NCBI GenBank assembly: GCA_947589045.1
Contig: CANQBQ010000012.1
Coordinates: 1 to 64,000, forward strand
Direction of reading: 5' to 3'
Source of the DNA: an uncultured Clostridia bacterium
Lineage (GTDB): Bacteria > Bacillota > Clostridia > Monoglobales > Monoglobaceae
DNA length: 64,000 bases
Part shown: positions 46,162 to 56,414 of the stretch, in pieces
How positions within the stretch are numbered: position 1 is the first letter of the stretch
How the letters are laid out: each line of letters opens with the position of its first letter
Notes under the pieces: model-generated
What the model saw: only the letters and a program-made list of their open reading frames with translations
What the model was told of the DNA's origin: nothing
The model's database searches: none
Translations under genes and position numbers: made by a program

Positions 46162-46289
46162 TCGTCGCGACACGCCCTTTTTGCTTGCTTTGCCCTGTTC
46201 GGGCAAAGTCGCGCTTTCGGGCGGTTGCTCCTCTTTCGCAAAAAGCGCAAGTCGCTTTTTGCGAGATTACGCGCCTGCGGCGCGTTTTT
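46161..46289 (+). repeat. Family B repeat, copy 1, ending in an intrinsic terminator
   Basis: A 129-bp element nearly identical to 62707-62902 except for an insertion there. It holds three hairpins in order: TTTGCCC/GGGCAAA, CGCAAAAAGCG/CGCTTTTTGCG (11 bp) and ACGCGCC/GGCGCGT followed by TTTTT. It starts at the stop codon of the PepSY gene. Confidence 0.85.
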
Positions 46290-46297
46290 GTACGGGA

Positions 46298-46407
46298 CGG
46301 CGCCTCGACGTCCCGCCGACATATAAAAAATAACCGACAAAAATCCATAGATTTTTGTCGGTTATTTTTTTATTCCGATTTAGTTCGGCGCCCTCGACGT
46401 CCCGCCG
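46298..46407. repeat. Short direct repeats flanking a perfect terminator hairpin
   Basis: CGGCGCC-TCGACGTCCCGCCG occurs at 46298-46318 and again, with one extra C, at 46386-46407. A long hairpin lies between them. Confidence 0.75.
46325..46370. terminator. Bidirectional terminator, 21-bp perfect stem
   Basis: Arms 46325-46345 and 46350-46370 are perfectly complementary around CATA, with six A at the left end and six T at the right end. It serves the PepSY gene on plus and the dehydratase-activase genes on minus. Confidence 0.92.
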
Positions 46408-46436
46408 CCCACCGCGCGGAGCGGGAAAAATTGCGT

Positions 46437-47747
46437 TTATACAATCGCCGCGGTTCGTTTTTCGGATTTTTGCGGAGAAGCCGTTGTCTCGGACGCATTA
46501 TTAAGATTTTTGCGCGCGTTGGCGAGCATCAGCTTCAAGCGGTTCTCCTGATTTACGCGGCTCGCGCCCGCGTCGTAATCTATCGCGACAATATTTACGT
46601 CGGGCTTTAGCTCTTTTATCGGCTTCATCATTCCCTTGCCGCATATATGGTTCGGCAGACAGCCGAACGGCTGAGTGCAAACAATATTTTTACAGCCCGA
46701 CTCGGCAAGCTCCAGCATTTCGGACGTCAAAAGCCAGCCCTCGCCCATTTTGACCGCGGTGCTTATAATATCCTCCGCAATATGCGCCACCTTGTCAAAC
46801 GGCGTCCAGCCCTCAAACGTGCCGTCCTTCTCTATTAACGTGCTTATCTCGTCCTTCTTTTTGCACAAAAAGCGGTACGCAATCTTAAAAATCGGGTACG
46901 ACGCCGACTTTTTCTTATATATGTCGTGCTCCGCAATCGTGTTATAAATGCAATACAGGCAAAAATCGAGCAGTCCCGGCACGACGACCTCCGCGCCCTC
47001 GCTTGTAAGAAAACGCTCCAGGTCATTATTGCCGAGCGGAGAAAACTTTACGAAAATCTCGCCGACTATTCCGACCTTGACCTTTTCGGTGCGCTCTGTC
47101 TCAATCGCCGCAAAATCTTTTATTATAGCGGCGTAATTCTTCTTTATCTTCTTATAGCTTATGCGGCGCGATTCGCCCAGCTCACGTCCGAGCTTCTTTA
47201 TCCACGCGTCGGCAAGCCTTGACGCCTCGCCGCTGTTTACTTCATACGGGCGAACCTGATTTAAAAGGCTCATCATCAAATCGCCGTAAAGCACCGCGTA
47301 CATCATACTGTGGTAGGTTTTAAGCGACAGATTAAAGCCCGGGTGCCTCTCTATTCCCGCCATACTGAACGAAATTACCGGCACATATTCCATATTGGCT
47401 TTTTTAAGAGCCTTTCTTATAAGGGATATGTAGTTCGACGCGCGGCAGCCGCCGCCCGTCTGGAACATTATCAGCGCGGTCTTGTGCGGGTCGTACTTGC
47501 CCGACAAAAGCGCCTGCATAAACTGCCCGATGACGAGTATCGCGGGGTAGCAGGTGTCGTTATGGGTATATTTAAGTCCTGTTTCGGCAATTTCTCCGCC
47601 CGAGGTCTCGAGCAGCTCCATTTTATATCCGTAGGTTTCAAGAACACTTATAATCAGCTTAAAGTGCATAGGAAGCATATTCGGGACAAGAATGGTGTAG
47701 TCCTTTTTCATCTCTTTTGTGAACGGAACAAAGGTTTTGTCCTGCAT
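46437..47747 (-). CDS. 2-hydroxyacyl-CoA dehydratase-activase family, C-terminal component (separate gene)
   Basis: 436 aa from ATG 47747 (one nucleotide after the upstream TGA). FTKEMKKDYTILVPNMLPMHF at the start, FQTGGGCRASNYISLIRKAL, and CTQPFGCLPNHICGKGMM match the C-terminal part of the roughly 1400-aa CoA-dehydratase activase-related proteins (2-hydroxyglutaryl-CoA dehydratase D-component-like). Conserved cysteines suggest an iron-sulfur site. In most relatives this region is fused to the ASKHA/DUF2229 part; here it is a separate, overlapping-style gene. Exact substrate unknown. Confidence 0.8.
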   Translation of the reverse strand: MQDKTFVPFTKEMKKDYTILVPNMLPMHFKLIISVLETYGYKMELLETSGGEIAETGLKYTHNDTCYPAILVIGQFMQALLSGKYDPHKTALIMFQTGGGCRASNYISLIRKALKKANMEYVPVISFSMAGIERHPGFNLSLKTYHSMMYAVLYGDLMMSLLNQVRPYEVNSGEASRLADAWIKKLGRELGESRRISYKKIKKNYAAIIKDFAAIETERTEKVKVGIVGEIFVKFSPLGNNDLERFLTSEGAEVVVPGLLDFCLYCIYNTIAEHDIYKKKSASYPIFKIAYRFLCKKKDEISTLIEKDGTFEGWTPFDKVAHIAEDIISTAVKMGEGWLLTSEMLELAESGCKNIVCTQPFGCLPNHICGKGMMKPIKELKPDVNIVAIDYDAGASRVNQENRLKLMLANARKNLNNASETTASPQKSEKRTAAIV

Positions 47748-47748
47748 G

Positions 47749-50676
47749 TCATCTTCCCCCTTCCTCAAGCGCGCCTATAAGACTGCGAAGTCTTATTGTT
47801 ACCGCGCCCAAATTGGTTATTTCATCAATTTTTATCTGAGTATAATGCTTGTGCGCGCCCTCAAGTATCGCCCGCACCTCGTCGGTGGTTATCGCGTCAA
47901 CTCCGCAGCCGAACGAAACGAGCTGTACCAGCTCGACATCCTTATGCTCCGCCGCATAACGCGCCGCACGGTAGAGCCGCGCATGGAACGTCCATTGGTC
48001 CAAAACCTTTACATACTGCACCGGCGCAAGGTGGCACACGCTGTCCTCGCTGACTACCACAAATCCGAGAGAGGTCGCCAGCTTGTCAATGCCGTGACCT
48101 ATTTCGGGGTCTATGTGGTACGGTCTGCCCGCGAGTATCATAACCCGCTTGCCGTTCTCGCGCGCGTAGGCGAGAGCCGCCTCGCCCTCGGCGCGCAGTT
48201 TTTTCTTATAATCCTCATAAGCGGCAAAGCCCGCCTTGACGGCGTTCTTGACCTCCGCCTTCGTTATGGTTTTGTCCAAATCGTGCAGACTCGGATAAAG
48301 AGTTCGCACAAGCGCGCTCACTCCGCTGATGTCGAGCGACGGATACAAAAAGTTTACCTGCCTGAGCTGCTCCATATTTCCGACAAGCAGCTCGGAATAG
48401 TACGCGACGACGGGGCAGTTATAGTGATTGTCGCCCGCGTGTTCGTCCACATTATATGTAAGCATCGGATAGAAAAGCGTGTCAATTCCGTCATCTATCA
48501 GCTCCAGCATATGTCCGTGCATTATCTTTGCGGGATAGCACGCGGTGTCGGACGGAATGGTAAACTGACCTCTCTCATACGTCGCGCGGTTTGACTGCGC
48601 CGAAAAATGCACCTCAAAGCCAAGCCTTGTAAACAGCTCGTGCCACAGCGGCGCAAGCTCGTATATCGAAAGAGCCATCGGTATTCCTATCCTGCCGCGC
48701 TTGCCCGCCGAGGGCTTAAGACTCTCCAAAAATTCTCTTTTCCATGCGTGGAGGTTCGGAAGCTCGGGTGCGTTTTTAATGCCCAGACCCTTTTGGCACT
48801 GGTTGCCCGAAATGAACTTTCCGCCATCCGAGAAAACATTTATTGTCAAATGACAATGGTTCGCACAGCCGCCGCACACGGCGGAGCTTGACTTATGCGT
48901 AAAGGTTTCAAGCTCATTTCCGCTGAGCAGGGTGCTCTCCTTTATATTCATAACATACAGCGCCGCGCCGTAAGCACCCATAAGACCCGCAATAGAGGGT
49001 CTTATGACGGGCGCGCCTATCTCGTTTTCAAACGCACGCAAAACCGCGTCGTTATAAAACGTGCCGCCCTGAACCACGATACGCTCTCCGAGCTCCTTCG
49101 GCGAAGTCGCACGTATTACCTTATAGATTGCGTTTTTCACAACGCTGACCGACAGACCCGCCGATATGTCCTCGACCGAAGCCCCGTCCTTTTGGGACTG
49201 CTTGACCGCCGAGTTCATAAACACGGTACAGCGTGAGCCGAGATTGACGGGCGCCGTCGCCTTAAGTCCGAGCGCCGCGAAATCCGAAACATCGTATCCC
49301 ATCGCGCGTGCAAAGGTCTCTATGAACGAGCCGCAGCCCGACGAGCACGCCTCGTTGAGCATAATGCTGTCGATTGCGCCGTTCCTTATCCTGAAGCACT
49401 TTATGTCCTGCCCGCCTATGTCGAGAATAAAGTCCACGTCGGGCTGAAAGTGCTTTGCCGCCGTGTAGTGCGCTATTGTTTCGACCACGCCGCGGTCTAT
49501 ATGAAACGCGTGCTTTATCAAATCCTCGCCGTAGCCCGTCACCGCGCTTCCGCAGATTTTAACGTGGTCTCCGCACCTTTTGCGTATATCTATAAGCTGA
49601 CTTTTCACAAGCTCCACGGGGTTGCCTCGGTTGGAGCTGTAATATGTATATAATATCGACTTATCCTCCGCAATAAGCACCAGCTTTGTCGTCGTGCTTC
49701 CGCAGTCTATTCCGAGCCACGCGTTGCCGCTGTACTCGTCTATGTTGTGAAGCGGAACCGCCGCGCGCTCGTGCCTTTTACGAAATTCCTCGTACTCCGA
49801 TTTATCCTTAAACAACGGCGGAAGCCTGTTGCTGTTATGCCTGTCGCTGCCCGCGCTCTTTTCCAGCCTCTGCAAAAGGTCGCTCATCTCGACGGGCTCC
49901 GAATTTCTCGCATACATAGCCGCGCCCATCGCGACCGCGTAAAGCCCGTATTCGGGAAATACCGCGGTTTCGGGCGTCAGCTTCAGCGTCTCGTAAAAAC
50001 GCTTTTTAAGACCGTCGCAGTAATAAAGCGGTCCGCCGAGGAACATAACCTTTCCCTCGATTTTTCTGCCTTGTATGAGTCCCGTTATGGTCTGGTTGAC
50101 CACCGCCTGAAAGATACTTGCGGCTATGTCCTCCTTTTTCGCGCCCTGATTTAACAAAGGCTGAATGTCGGTTTTTGCAAAAACGCCGCATCGGGAGGCA
50201 ATCGGATATATCCTCTCGGCTTTAAGGCTCGCCTTGTCCATCTCGTCCACAGACATATTGAGAAGCGTCGACATCTGGTCGATAAACGCGCCCGTGCCGC
50301 CCGCGCACGAGCCGTTCATACGCTCGTCAACGCCGCCCGCATAAAAAATCACCTTCGCGTCCTCGCCGCCAAGCTCTATGACAACGCCCGTGTCGGGAGC
50401 GAGCTTATACACCACTTCGCCGGTCGCGTAGACCTCCTGAATAAAATCAATGCCCGCCGCCTCCGCAACGCCCATACCCGCGGAGCCGGATATGGTGACC
50501 GAGAGCCTATCGAGTTTCATCTCGTCCTGAAGGTCGCGGAGCATCTCAAGAGTCGTCTGACGCACGCGCGACAGGTGACGCCGATATTTACTGTATATCA
50601 TACGCTCGCCGTCCATTAAGACGAGCTTTGCGGTAGTTGAACCTATATCTATGCCAAGTGTCAAATTACCCGCCAT
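47749..50676 (-). CDS. 2-hydroxyacyl-CoA dehydratase activase-like protein (two ASKHA domains plus DUF2229)
   Basis: 975 aa from ATG 50676 (AAGGGGGAAC upstream). First BadF/HgdC-type ATPase domain begins LGIDIGSTTAKLVL; the second, from about residue 310, begins WLGIDCGSTTTKLVL. GSCAGGTGAFIDQM and SSGCGSFIETFA are the cysteine-bearing helix-cluster motifs that hold a shared 4Fe-4S cluster in activases. A Cys-rich region (AVCGGCANHCH, about 605) precedes the DUF2229 domain (PSDTACYPAKIMHGH). Activases drive ATP-dependent electron transfer to dehydratases in amino-acid fermentation, but for this double-domain family the partner is unknown. It is probably made with the downstream component as one complex. 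Confidence 0.88.
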   Translation of the reverse strand: MAGNLTLGIDIGSTTAKLVLMDGERMIYSKYRRHLSRVRQTTLEMLRDLQDEMKLDRLSVTISGSAGMGVAEAAGIDFIQEVYATGEVVYKLAPDTGVVIELGGEDAKVIFYAGGVDERMNGSCAGGTGAFIDQMSTLLNMSVDEMDKASLKAERIYPIASRCGVFAKTDIQPLLNQGAKKEDIAASIFQAVVNQTITGLIQGRKIEGKVMFLGGPLYYCDGLKKRFYETLKLTPETAVFPEYGLYAVAMGAAMYARNSEPVEMSDLLQRLEKSAGSDRHNSNRLPPLFKDKSEYEEFRKRHERAAVPLHNIDEYSGNAWLGIDCGSTTTKLVLIAEDKSILYTYYSSNRGNPVELVKSQLIDIRKRCGDHVKICGSAVTGYGEDLIKHAFHIDRGVVETIAHYTAAKHFQPDVDFILDIGGQDIKCFRIRNGAIDSIMLNEACSSGCGSFIETFARAMGYDVSDFAALGLKATAPVNLGSRCTVFMNSAVKQSQKDGASVEDISAGLSVSVVKNAIYKVIRATSPKELGERIVVQGGTFYNDAVLRAFENEIGAPVIRPSIAGLMGAYGAALYVMNIKESTLLSGNELETFTHKSSSAVCGGCANHCHLTINVFSDGGKFISGNQCQKGLGIKNAPELPNLHAWKREFLESLKPSAGKRGRIGIPMALSIYELAPLWHELFTRLGFEVHFSAQSNRATYERGQFTIPSDTACYPAKIMHGHMLELIDDGIDTLFYPMLTYNVDEHAGDNHYNCPVVAYYSELLVGNMEQLRQVNFLYPSLDISGVSALVRTLYPSLHDLDKTITKAEVKNAVKAGFAAYEDYKKKLRAEGEAALAYARENGKRVMILAGRPYHIDPEIGHGIDKLATSLGFVVVSEDSVCHLAPVQYVKVLDQWTFHARLYRAARYAAEHKDVELVQLVSFGCGVDAITTDEVRAILEGAHKHYTQIKIDEITNLGAVTIRLRSLIGALEEGGR

Positions 50677-50775
50677 TTTAAGTTCCCCCTTCAAAGAACC
50701 GTTACTAAATATATATATATAAATATTTAATTAGGTAGTACAAGCAATATTTAATAAAACATCATACCTACTCGA

Positions 50776-50804
50776 ATTTTAGCACACTGATTTTAAAATG
50801 TCAA
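50776..50804 (-). promoter_or_regulatory. Promoter of the dehydratase-activase pair
   Basis: On the minus strand TTGACA (50804-50799) and TAAAAT (50781-50776) are 17 bp apart, followed by a roughly 95-nt AT-rich leader. Confidence 0.78.
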
Positions 50805-50845
50805 TCCTTGTCGAACGCCAATACCTGTCAATTAAGCCCGAAAAT

Positions 50846-50888
50846 ACAAAAACAGCCCGACGGAAATCCCAAAATTCCCGTCGGGCTG
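50846..50888 (-). terminator. Intrinsic terminator of the glycolytic operon
   Basis: CAGCCCGACGGAAAT (50853-50867) pairs with ATTCCCGTCGGGCTG (50874-50888) over 15 positions with one non-Watson-Crick pair; a T-rich tract follows on the minus strand. Confidence 0.9.
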
Positions 50889-50904
50889 AGTTCACTTTGA
50901 AAAA

Positions 50905-52242
<1,338 letters not shown>

Positions 52243-52269
52243 TTATAGGAATTTAATTCTTTTTTATTT

Positions 52270-53796
52270 TCAGCCCTCGATAAGGCTCTCGCCTGTCATC
52301 TCGGCGGGCTTATCGAGCCCCATAAGGTCGAGCAGGGTCGGCGCCAGATCCGCCAGCCGTCCGTTTTTCAGCTTTTTATCCGAGCCTATGAGAACCAGCG
52401 GAACGACGTTTGTCGTGTGCGCGGTGAACGGCTCTTGCGTCTCGTAATCAATCATCTGGTCGGCGTTGCCGTGGTCTGCCGTAACAAGCGCGACGCCGCC
52501 CATTTCGAGTATCGCGTCAATCACCCGACCCAGACATTCGTCTACCGCTTCGACCGCCGCCTTTGCCGCGTCGAATATGCCCGTGTGACCGACCATATCG
52601 CAGTTTGCAAAGTTGAGCACCATAACGTCGTAATTACCGCTCTTAATTCGCTTTACCGCCTCGTCCGTCACGAGATATGCGCTCATTTCGGGCTGGAGGT
52701 CGTAAGTCGCGACCTTGGGCGAGTTTATAAGCGCTCTGTCCTCGCCGTCATAAACCTTTTCAACGCCTCCGTTAAAGAAGAACGTAACGTGGGCGTACTT
52801 CTCGGTCTCGGCTATGCGAAGCTGAGTAAGACCCTTTCGGCTTATGTATTCTCCAAACGTGTTTATCAGCTTTTCGGGCTTAAACGCCACGTGGACATTC
52901 GGCATCTGCGCGTCGTACTGCGTCATACAAACGAAATATGTCGGGAAAAACTTACGCTCGAAGCCCGAAAAATCGGGGTCTGCAATCGTGCGCGTTATTT
53001 CTCTCGCGCGGTCGGGACGGAAGTTGAAGAATATTACCGAGTCTCCCTCCGAAATTGTACCGGTCGGCTTGCCGTCTTTTATAACAACCGTCGGCACGAC
53101 AAATTCATCGGTCACGCCGTCGTTATACGACTTTTCAACCGCTGTAACCGCCGAGTCGCAGGTGTTGCCCTTGCCGAGCACCATAGCGTCATACGCCTTT
53201 TGCACGCGCTCCCAGCGGTTGTCGCGGTCCATCGCGTAGTATCTGCCCATAACGCTGCCGACCTCGCCCACGCCTATATCGCGCATTTTTTCGACAAGCT
53301 GCTTCACATAGTCCGCTCCCGACGAGGGCGGAACGTCGCGCCCGTCAAGGAACGCGTGAACGTAAACTTTTTTAAGACCCGCGCGCTTTGCAAGCTCCAA
53401 AAGCCCGTACAGATGAGTGTTGTGGCTGTGAACGCCGCCGTCCGACAAAAGTCCGAGCAGATGAAGCGCGGAATTATTCTTCCTGCAATTTTCAATCGCG
53501 CCGAGCAGTTCTGGATTTTCAAAAAAATCGCCGTCGTTTATTGCTTTTGTTATTCTTGTAAGCTCCTGATATACTATTCTGCCCGCTCCGATGTTGGTAT
53601 GTCCGACCTCGGAGTTGCCCATCTGACCGTCGGGCAGACCTACGTCCAAGCCGGACGCGTGAACAATGCTGTGAGAACATTCCGCCATATATTTATCCAT
53701 ATTCGGAGTGTCGGCGGCATAAATAGCATTTCCTTCGTGACGCTCGTTTATTCCGTAGCCGTCAAGTATTATAAGTGCATAAGGTTTTTTGCTCAT
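52270..53796 (-). CDS. gpmI: 2,3-bisphosphoglycerate-independent phosphoglycerate mutase
   Basis: 508 aa from ATG 53796 (GAGGAATTG upstream; the frame is open further upstream without a ribosome site). [10 protein letters not shown] at the start and [14 protein letters not shown] with the catalytic phospho-serine. Metal-ligand blocks [11 protein letters not shown] and TADHGNAD complete the alkaline-phosphatase-type site. It interconverts 3- and 2-phosphoglycerate and needs Mn. It starts 22 bp after tpiA. Confidence 0.98.
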   Translation of the reverse strand: MSKKPYALIILDGYGINERHEGNAIYAADTPNMDKYMAECSHSIVHASGLDVGLPDGQMGNSEVGHTNIGAGRIVYQELTRITKAINDGDFFENPELLGAIENCRKNNSALHLLGLLSDGGVHSHNTHLYGLLELAKRAGLKKVYVHAFLDGRDVPPSSGADYVKQLVEKMRDIGVGEVGSVMGRYYAMDRDNRWERVQKAYDAMVLGKGNTCDSAVTAVEKSYNDGVTDEFVVPTVVIKDGKPTGTISEGDSVIFFNFRPDRAREITRTIADPDFSGFERKFFPTYFVCMTQYDAQMPNVHVAFKPEKLINTFGEYISRKGLTQLRIAETEKYAHVTFFFNGGVEKVYDGEDRALINSPKVATYDLQPEMSAYLVTDEAVKRIKSGNYDVMVLNFANCDMVGHTGIFDAAKAAVEAVDECLGRVIDAILEMGGVALVTADHGNADQMIDYETQEPFTAHTTNVVPLVLIGSDKKLKNGRLADLAPTLLDLMGLDKPAEMTGESLIEG

Positions 53797-53818
53797 TACA
53801 ATTCCTCGCTCTGAAAAT

Positions 53819-54571
53819 TTATTTTGCCGCGGAGCATATAGCCGCAAAATCCGCGGACTTAAGACTTGCGCCGCCGATAAGACCGCCGTCTATGTTCTTC
53901 TTCGACAAAAGCTCCGCCGCATTCGACGCGTTCATACTTCCGCCGTATTGAACGGTGATTTTCCCGGCTGTATCCGCGCTGTAAAGCTCGGTCAAAACGC
54001 CGCGTATCGCCGCGCAGACCTCCTCCGCCTGCTCCGCCGTAGCGGTCTTGCCGGTACCTATCGCCCAGATTGGCTCGTAAGCAACCGTGACCTTTTCGGC
54101 GTCCGCCGCGCTTATGCCCGCAAACGCCTTTTTAATCTGAATGGTTATAAAATCAACCGTTATGCCCGCCTCGCGCTGGGAGAGCGTTTCGCCGCAGCAA
54201 ACTATCGGCAAAAGTCCCTTTGAAAGAGCCTTCTTTATCTTAAGATTGACCGTCTCGTCGGTCTCCGCAAAGTATTCGCGTCTCTCGCTGTGACCTATTA
54301 TGACGTAGTTTACGCCGAGGTCGAGAAGCATATCCGCGCTCACTTCGCCCGTAAACGCACCCTTGTCCTCAAAGTGCAGATTTTCCGCGCCTATTTTAAC
54401 GTGGGTACCCGCCGCCGCACGAACAGCCTCGGGGAGACATACGAATGGGGTACAGCAAACGACCTCGCACGACGCGCCCGCCGTCGCCGCCGCGACCTCC
54501 TTTACAAAATCATAGGTCTCGGACGGGAGCTTGTTCATCTTCCAGTTTCCCGCAATTATATATTTACCCAT
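53819..54571 (-). CDS. tpiA: Triosephosphate isomerase
   Basis: 250 aa from ATG 54571, giving the usual start [16 protein letters not shown] 54583 lies against the ribosome site AAAGGA. Active-site residues: Lys in NWKMNK, His in IGHSERR, Glu in [12 protein letters not shown]. Phosphate loop [13 protein letters not shown] and GGASLK are intact. Second gene of the glycolytic operon. Confidence 0.97.
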   Translation of the reverse strand: MGKYIIAGNWKMNKLPSETYDFVKEVAAATAGASCEVVCCTPFVCLPEAVRAAAGTHVKIGAENLHFEDKGAFTGEVSADMLLDLGVNYVIIGHSERREYFAETDETVNLKIKKALSKGLLPIVCCGETLSQREAGITVDFITIQIKKAFAGISAADAEKVTVAYEPIWAIGTGKTATAEQAEEVCAAIRGVLTELYSADTAGKITVQYGGSMNASNAAELLSKKNIDGGLIGGASLKSADFAAICSAAK

Positions 54572-54608
54572 GAATATCGCCATCCTTTAAAAATAATTTA
54601 AATTAAAA

Positions 54609-55811
54609 TCAGTCTAAGTCGTCGAGCGCCTCAACGCCGGGCAGACCCTTGCCCTCCATAAACTCAAGCGACGCGCCGCCGCCCGTCGAGATGTGGGTCA
54701 TTTTGTCCGCAAAGCCGAGCTGATTTACAGCCGCCGCGCTGTCACCGCCGCCGATAATTGTTATCGCATCCGCCGCCGCGAGTCCTTCGGCTACCGCGAT
54801 GGTTCCCTTTGCGAGAATGGGGTTCTCAAAAACGCCCATAGGTCCGTTCCAGAACGCCGTCTTTGCGCCCTTTACCTCGTTTGCAAAAAGCTCGCGGGTC
54901 TTGGGTCCTATATCGAGACCCATCTTATCCGACGGGATTGCATCGGAGGGATAAACCGAAACCTCGATTTCCGCGTCTATCGGAGACGGGAACTCCTTTG
55001 CGGTAACGGTGTCGATGGGGAGAAGCAGCTTCTTGCCGAACTTCTCGGCTTTTGCGAGCATCTCGCGGCAATAGTCGATTTTCTCCTCGTCAACCAACGA
55101 CGTGCCGACCTCAAGACCTTTCGCCTTTAAAAAGGTGTATGCCATACCGCCGCCGATTATGAGTGTATCGCACTTTTCGATAAGATTTGAAATTACGTTG
55201 AGCTTATCCGCAACCTTCGCGCCGCCCAGAACCGCCACAAACGGACGGTCGGGGTTTTCCATGGCTCCGCCGAGGAATTTAAGCTCCTTACCCATAAGGT
55301 AACCCGAAACCGACTCCTCGACAAACTCGGTAACGCCGACCGTCGAGCAGTGCGCTCTGTGTGCGCTGCCGAACGCGTCGTTGACGTACAAATCCGCGAG
55401 CGAAGCCAGCTCTTTACTGAACGTCTCGACATTCTTTGTCTCCTCAGCGCGGAAACGAGTGTTTTCGAGAAGCACAACGTCACCGTCTTTCATAGCCGCA
55501 ACAGCCGCCTTTGCGTTGTCGCCTACAACGGTGTCGTCAGCCGCAAAAACGACCTCTTTGCCGAGGTGCTCCGAAAGACGCTTCGCAACAGGCGCGAGCG
55601 ACAGCTCGGGAATGACCTGTCCCTTGGGCTTGCCCATATGAGAGCAGAGAATGACCTTTGCGCCGTCGGCGATGAGCTTCTTTATTGTCGGAAGCGCGCC
55701 GAGTATTCTTGTCTCGTCGGTGATTTCGCCGTTCTTGATAGGCACGTTGAAGTCGCACCTGACAAGAACTCTCTTTCCCTTTGCGTTAAGATTGTCAACT
55801 GTTTTTTTCAT
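54609..55811 (-). CDS. pgk: Phosphoglycerate kinase
   Basis: 400 aa from ATG 55811 (TTGGAGG upstream; the longer frame runs into the leader). [40 protein letters not shown] and [20 protein letters not shown] are the hallmark motifs. It makes ATP from 1,3-bisphosphoglycerate. First gene of the operon; glyceraldehyde-3-phosphate dehydrogenase, often upstream of pgk, is absent from the window. Confidence 0.98.
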   Translation of the reverse strand: MKKTVDNLNAKGKRVLVRCDFNVPIKNGEITDETRILGALPTIKKLIADGAKVILCSHMGKPKGQVIPELSLAPVAKRLSEHLGKEVVFAADDTVVGDNAKAAVAAMKDGDVVLLENTRFRAEETKNVETFSKELASLADLYVNDAFGSAHRAHCSTVGVTEFVEESVSGYLMGKELKFLGGAMENPDRPFVAVLGGAKVADKLNVISNLIEKCDTLIIGGGMAYTFLKAKGLEVGTSLVDEEKIDYCREMLAKAEKFGKKLLLPIDTVTAKEFPSPIDAEIEVSVYPSDAIPSDKMGLDIGPKTRELFANEVKGAKTAFWNGPMGVFENPILAKGTIAVAEGLAAADAITIIGGGDSAAAVNQLGFADKMTHISTGGGASLEFMEGKGLPGVEALDDLD

Positions 55812-55945
55812 AACAAAACCTCCAAGTATAAAAATCCTTATTTTTATCAATGTAATCAAATCGTGACGCGGTGCGCCCGATTTTTGCGCGGCGGCTCGAT
55901 ACCGCCGCAAAACGCCCCGTTACGGGCTTACGACCTTTACTGAAT
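55812..55945 (-). other. Leader of the glycolytic operon with a strong hairpin
   Basis: About 130 nt of untranslated leader. The arms GCGGCGG/CCGCCGC (near 55889-55911), extended by TTTTG/CAAAA with a small bulge, form a stable stem-loop. No T-tract follows, so it is more likely an mRNA-stabilising or processing structure than a terminator. Confidence 0.55.
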
Positions 55946-55974
55946 ATTTTATCCTATAAAGGAAAATTTATCAA
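55946..55974 (-). promoter_or_regulatory. Promoter of the pgk-tpiA-gpmI-eno operon
   Basis: On the minus strand TTGATA (55974-55969) and TAAAAT (55951-55946) are 17 bp apart. Confidence 0.72.
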
Positions 55975-56069
55975 GAGCTTTTTGTTAAAAAACATACAAT
56001 CTTTAATAATATTTATTGAGACGAAGCAAAAAAAAGATTACGGCACGGTGCTCGGCGAATAATAATTAA

Positions 56070-56104
56070 GCGAACGGGATGCTTATAAATATCCCGTTCG
56101 CCTT
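56070..56104. terminator. Terminator-like hairpin downstream of the small 56.2-kb frame
   Basis: GCGAACGGGAT (56070-56080) pairs perfectly with ATCCCGTTCGC (56091-56101). A T-rich stretch follows on the minus strand (TTAATTATTATT), and CTTTT on plus. Confidence 0.7.
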
Positions 56105-56149
56105 TTCATATCGGCAGAACTTTGCGTCTTTATAAATTTTTTCGGCGGT

Positions 56150-56323
56150 TCAAGCTTTTTTATTATTCTTACTGTCCTTTTCACTGTCGCGCAGGGGGCG
56201 CTTTGCCGAGCGGGTTCTCAAATCGTACTCCCCGCGTTCAAAATTGCTCCAAAAATCCTCGGCAAACTCGGTCTCCTGCCGCTTTACACCTCTTTTTATG
56301 TCGCCTTTTTCAATAAAATTCAA
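56150..56323 (-). CDS. Possible small hydrophilic protein
   Basis: 57 aa from TTG 56323 with AGAGGTG 6 nt upstream. The product is short and highly charged (FIEKGDIKRGVKRQ, DLRTRSAKRPLRD), with no signal peptide and no known motif. Support is the ribosome site, its placement between a candidate promoter region and a terminator-like hairpin, and the lack of any other gene here. I do not recognise it, and it could be a chance frame. Confidence 0.4.
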   Translation of the reverse strand: MNFIEKGDIKRGVKRQETEFAEDFWSNFERGEYDLRTRSAKRPLRDSEKDSKNNKKA

Positions 56324-56352
56324 AATTAACACCTCTTTATAGCTTATTATGG

Positions 56353-56381
56353 TTGATTTTTTTGGGATTATTCGGTATAAT
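56353..56381 (+). promoter_or_regulatory. Promoter of the argD-argF gene series
   Basis: TTGATT (56353-56358) and TATAAT (56376-56381) are 17 bp apart, about 35 bp before argD. I did not identify a clear ARG box. Confidence 0.72.
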
Positions 56382-56414
56382 AAGATTTAGTATATTTTGG
56401 GGGTCGTGATATAT

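Noticed and set aside
46185-46292. Open frame through family B repeats giving similar peptides at 46.2 and 62.7 kb (FRAVA...EITRLRRVF)
   Set aside because: The similarity follows from the DNA repeat itself; the insertion happens to be a multiple of three. There is no ribosome site, and the frame reads straight through the terminator hairpin, so I treat it as non-coding.
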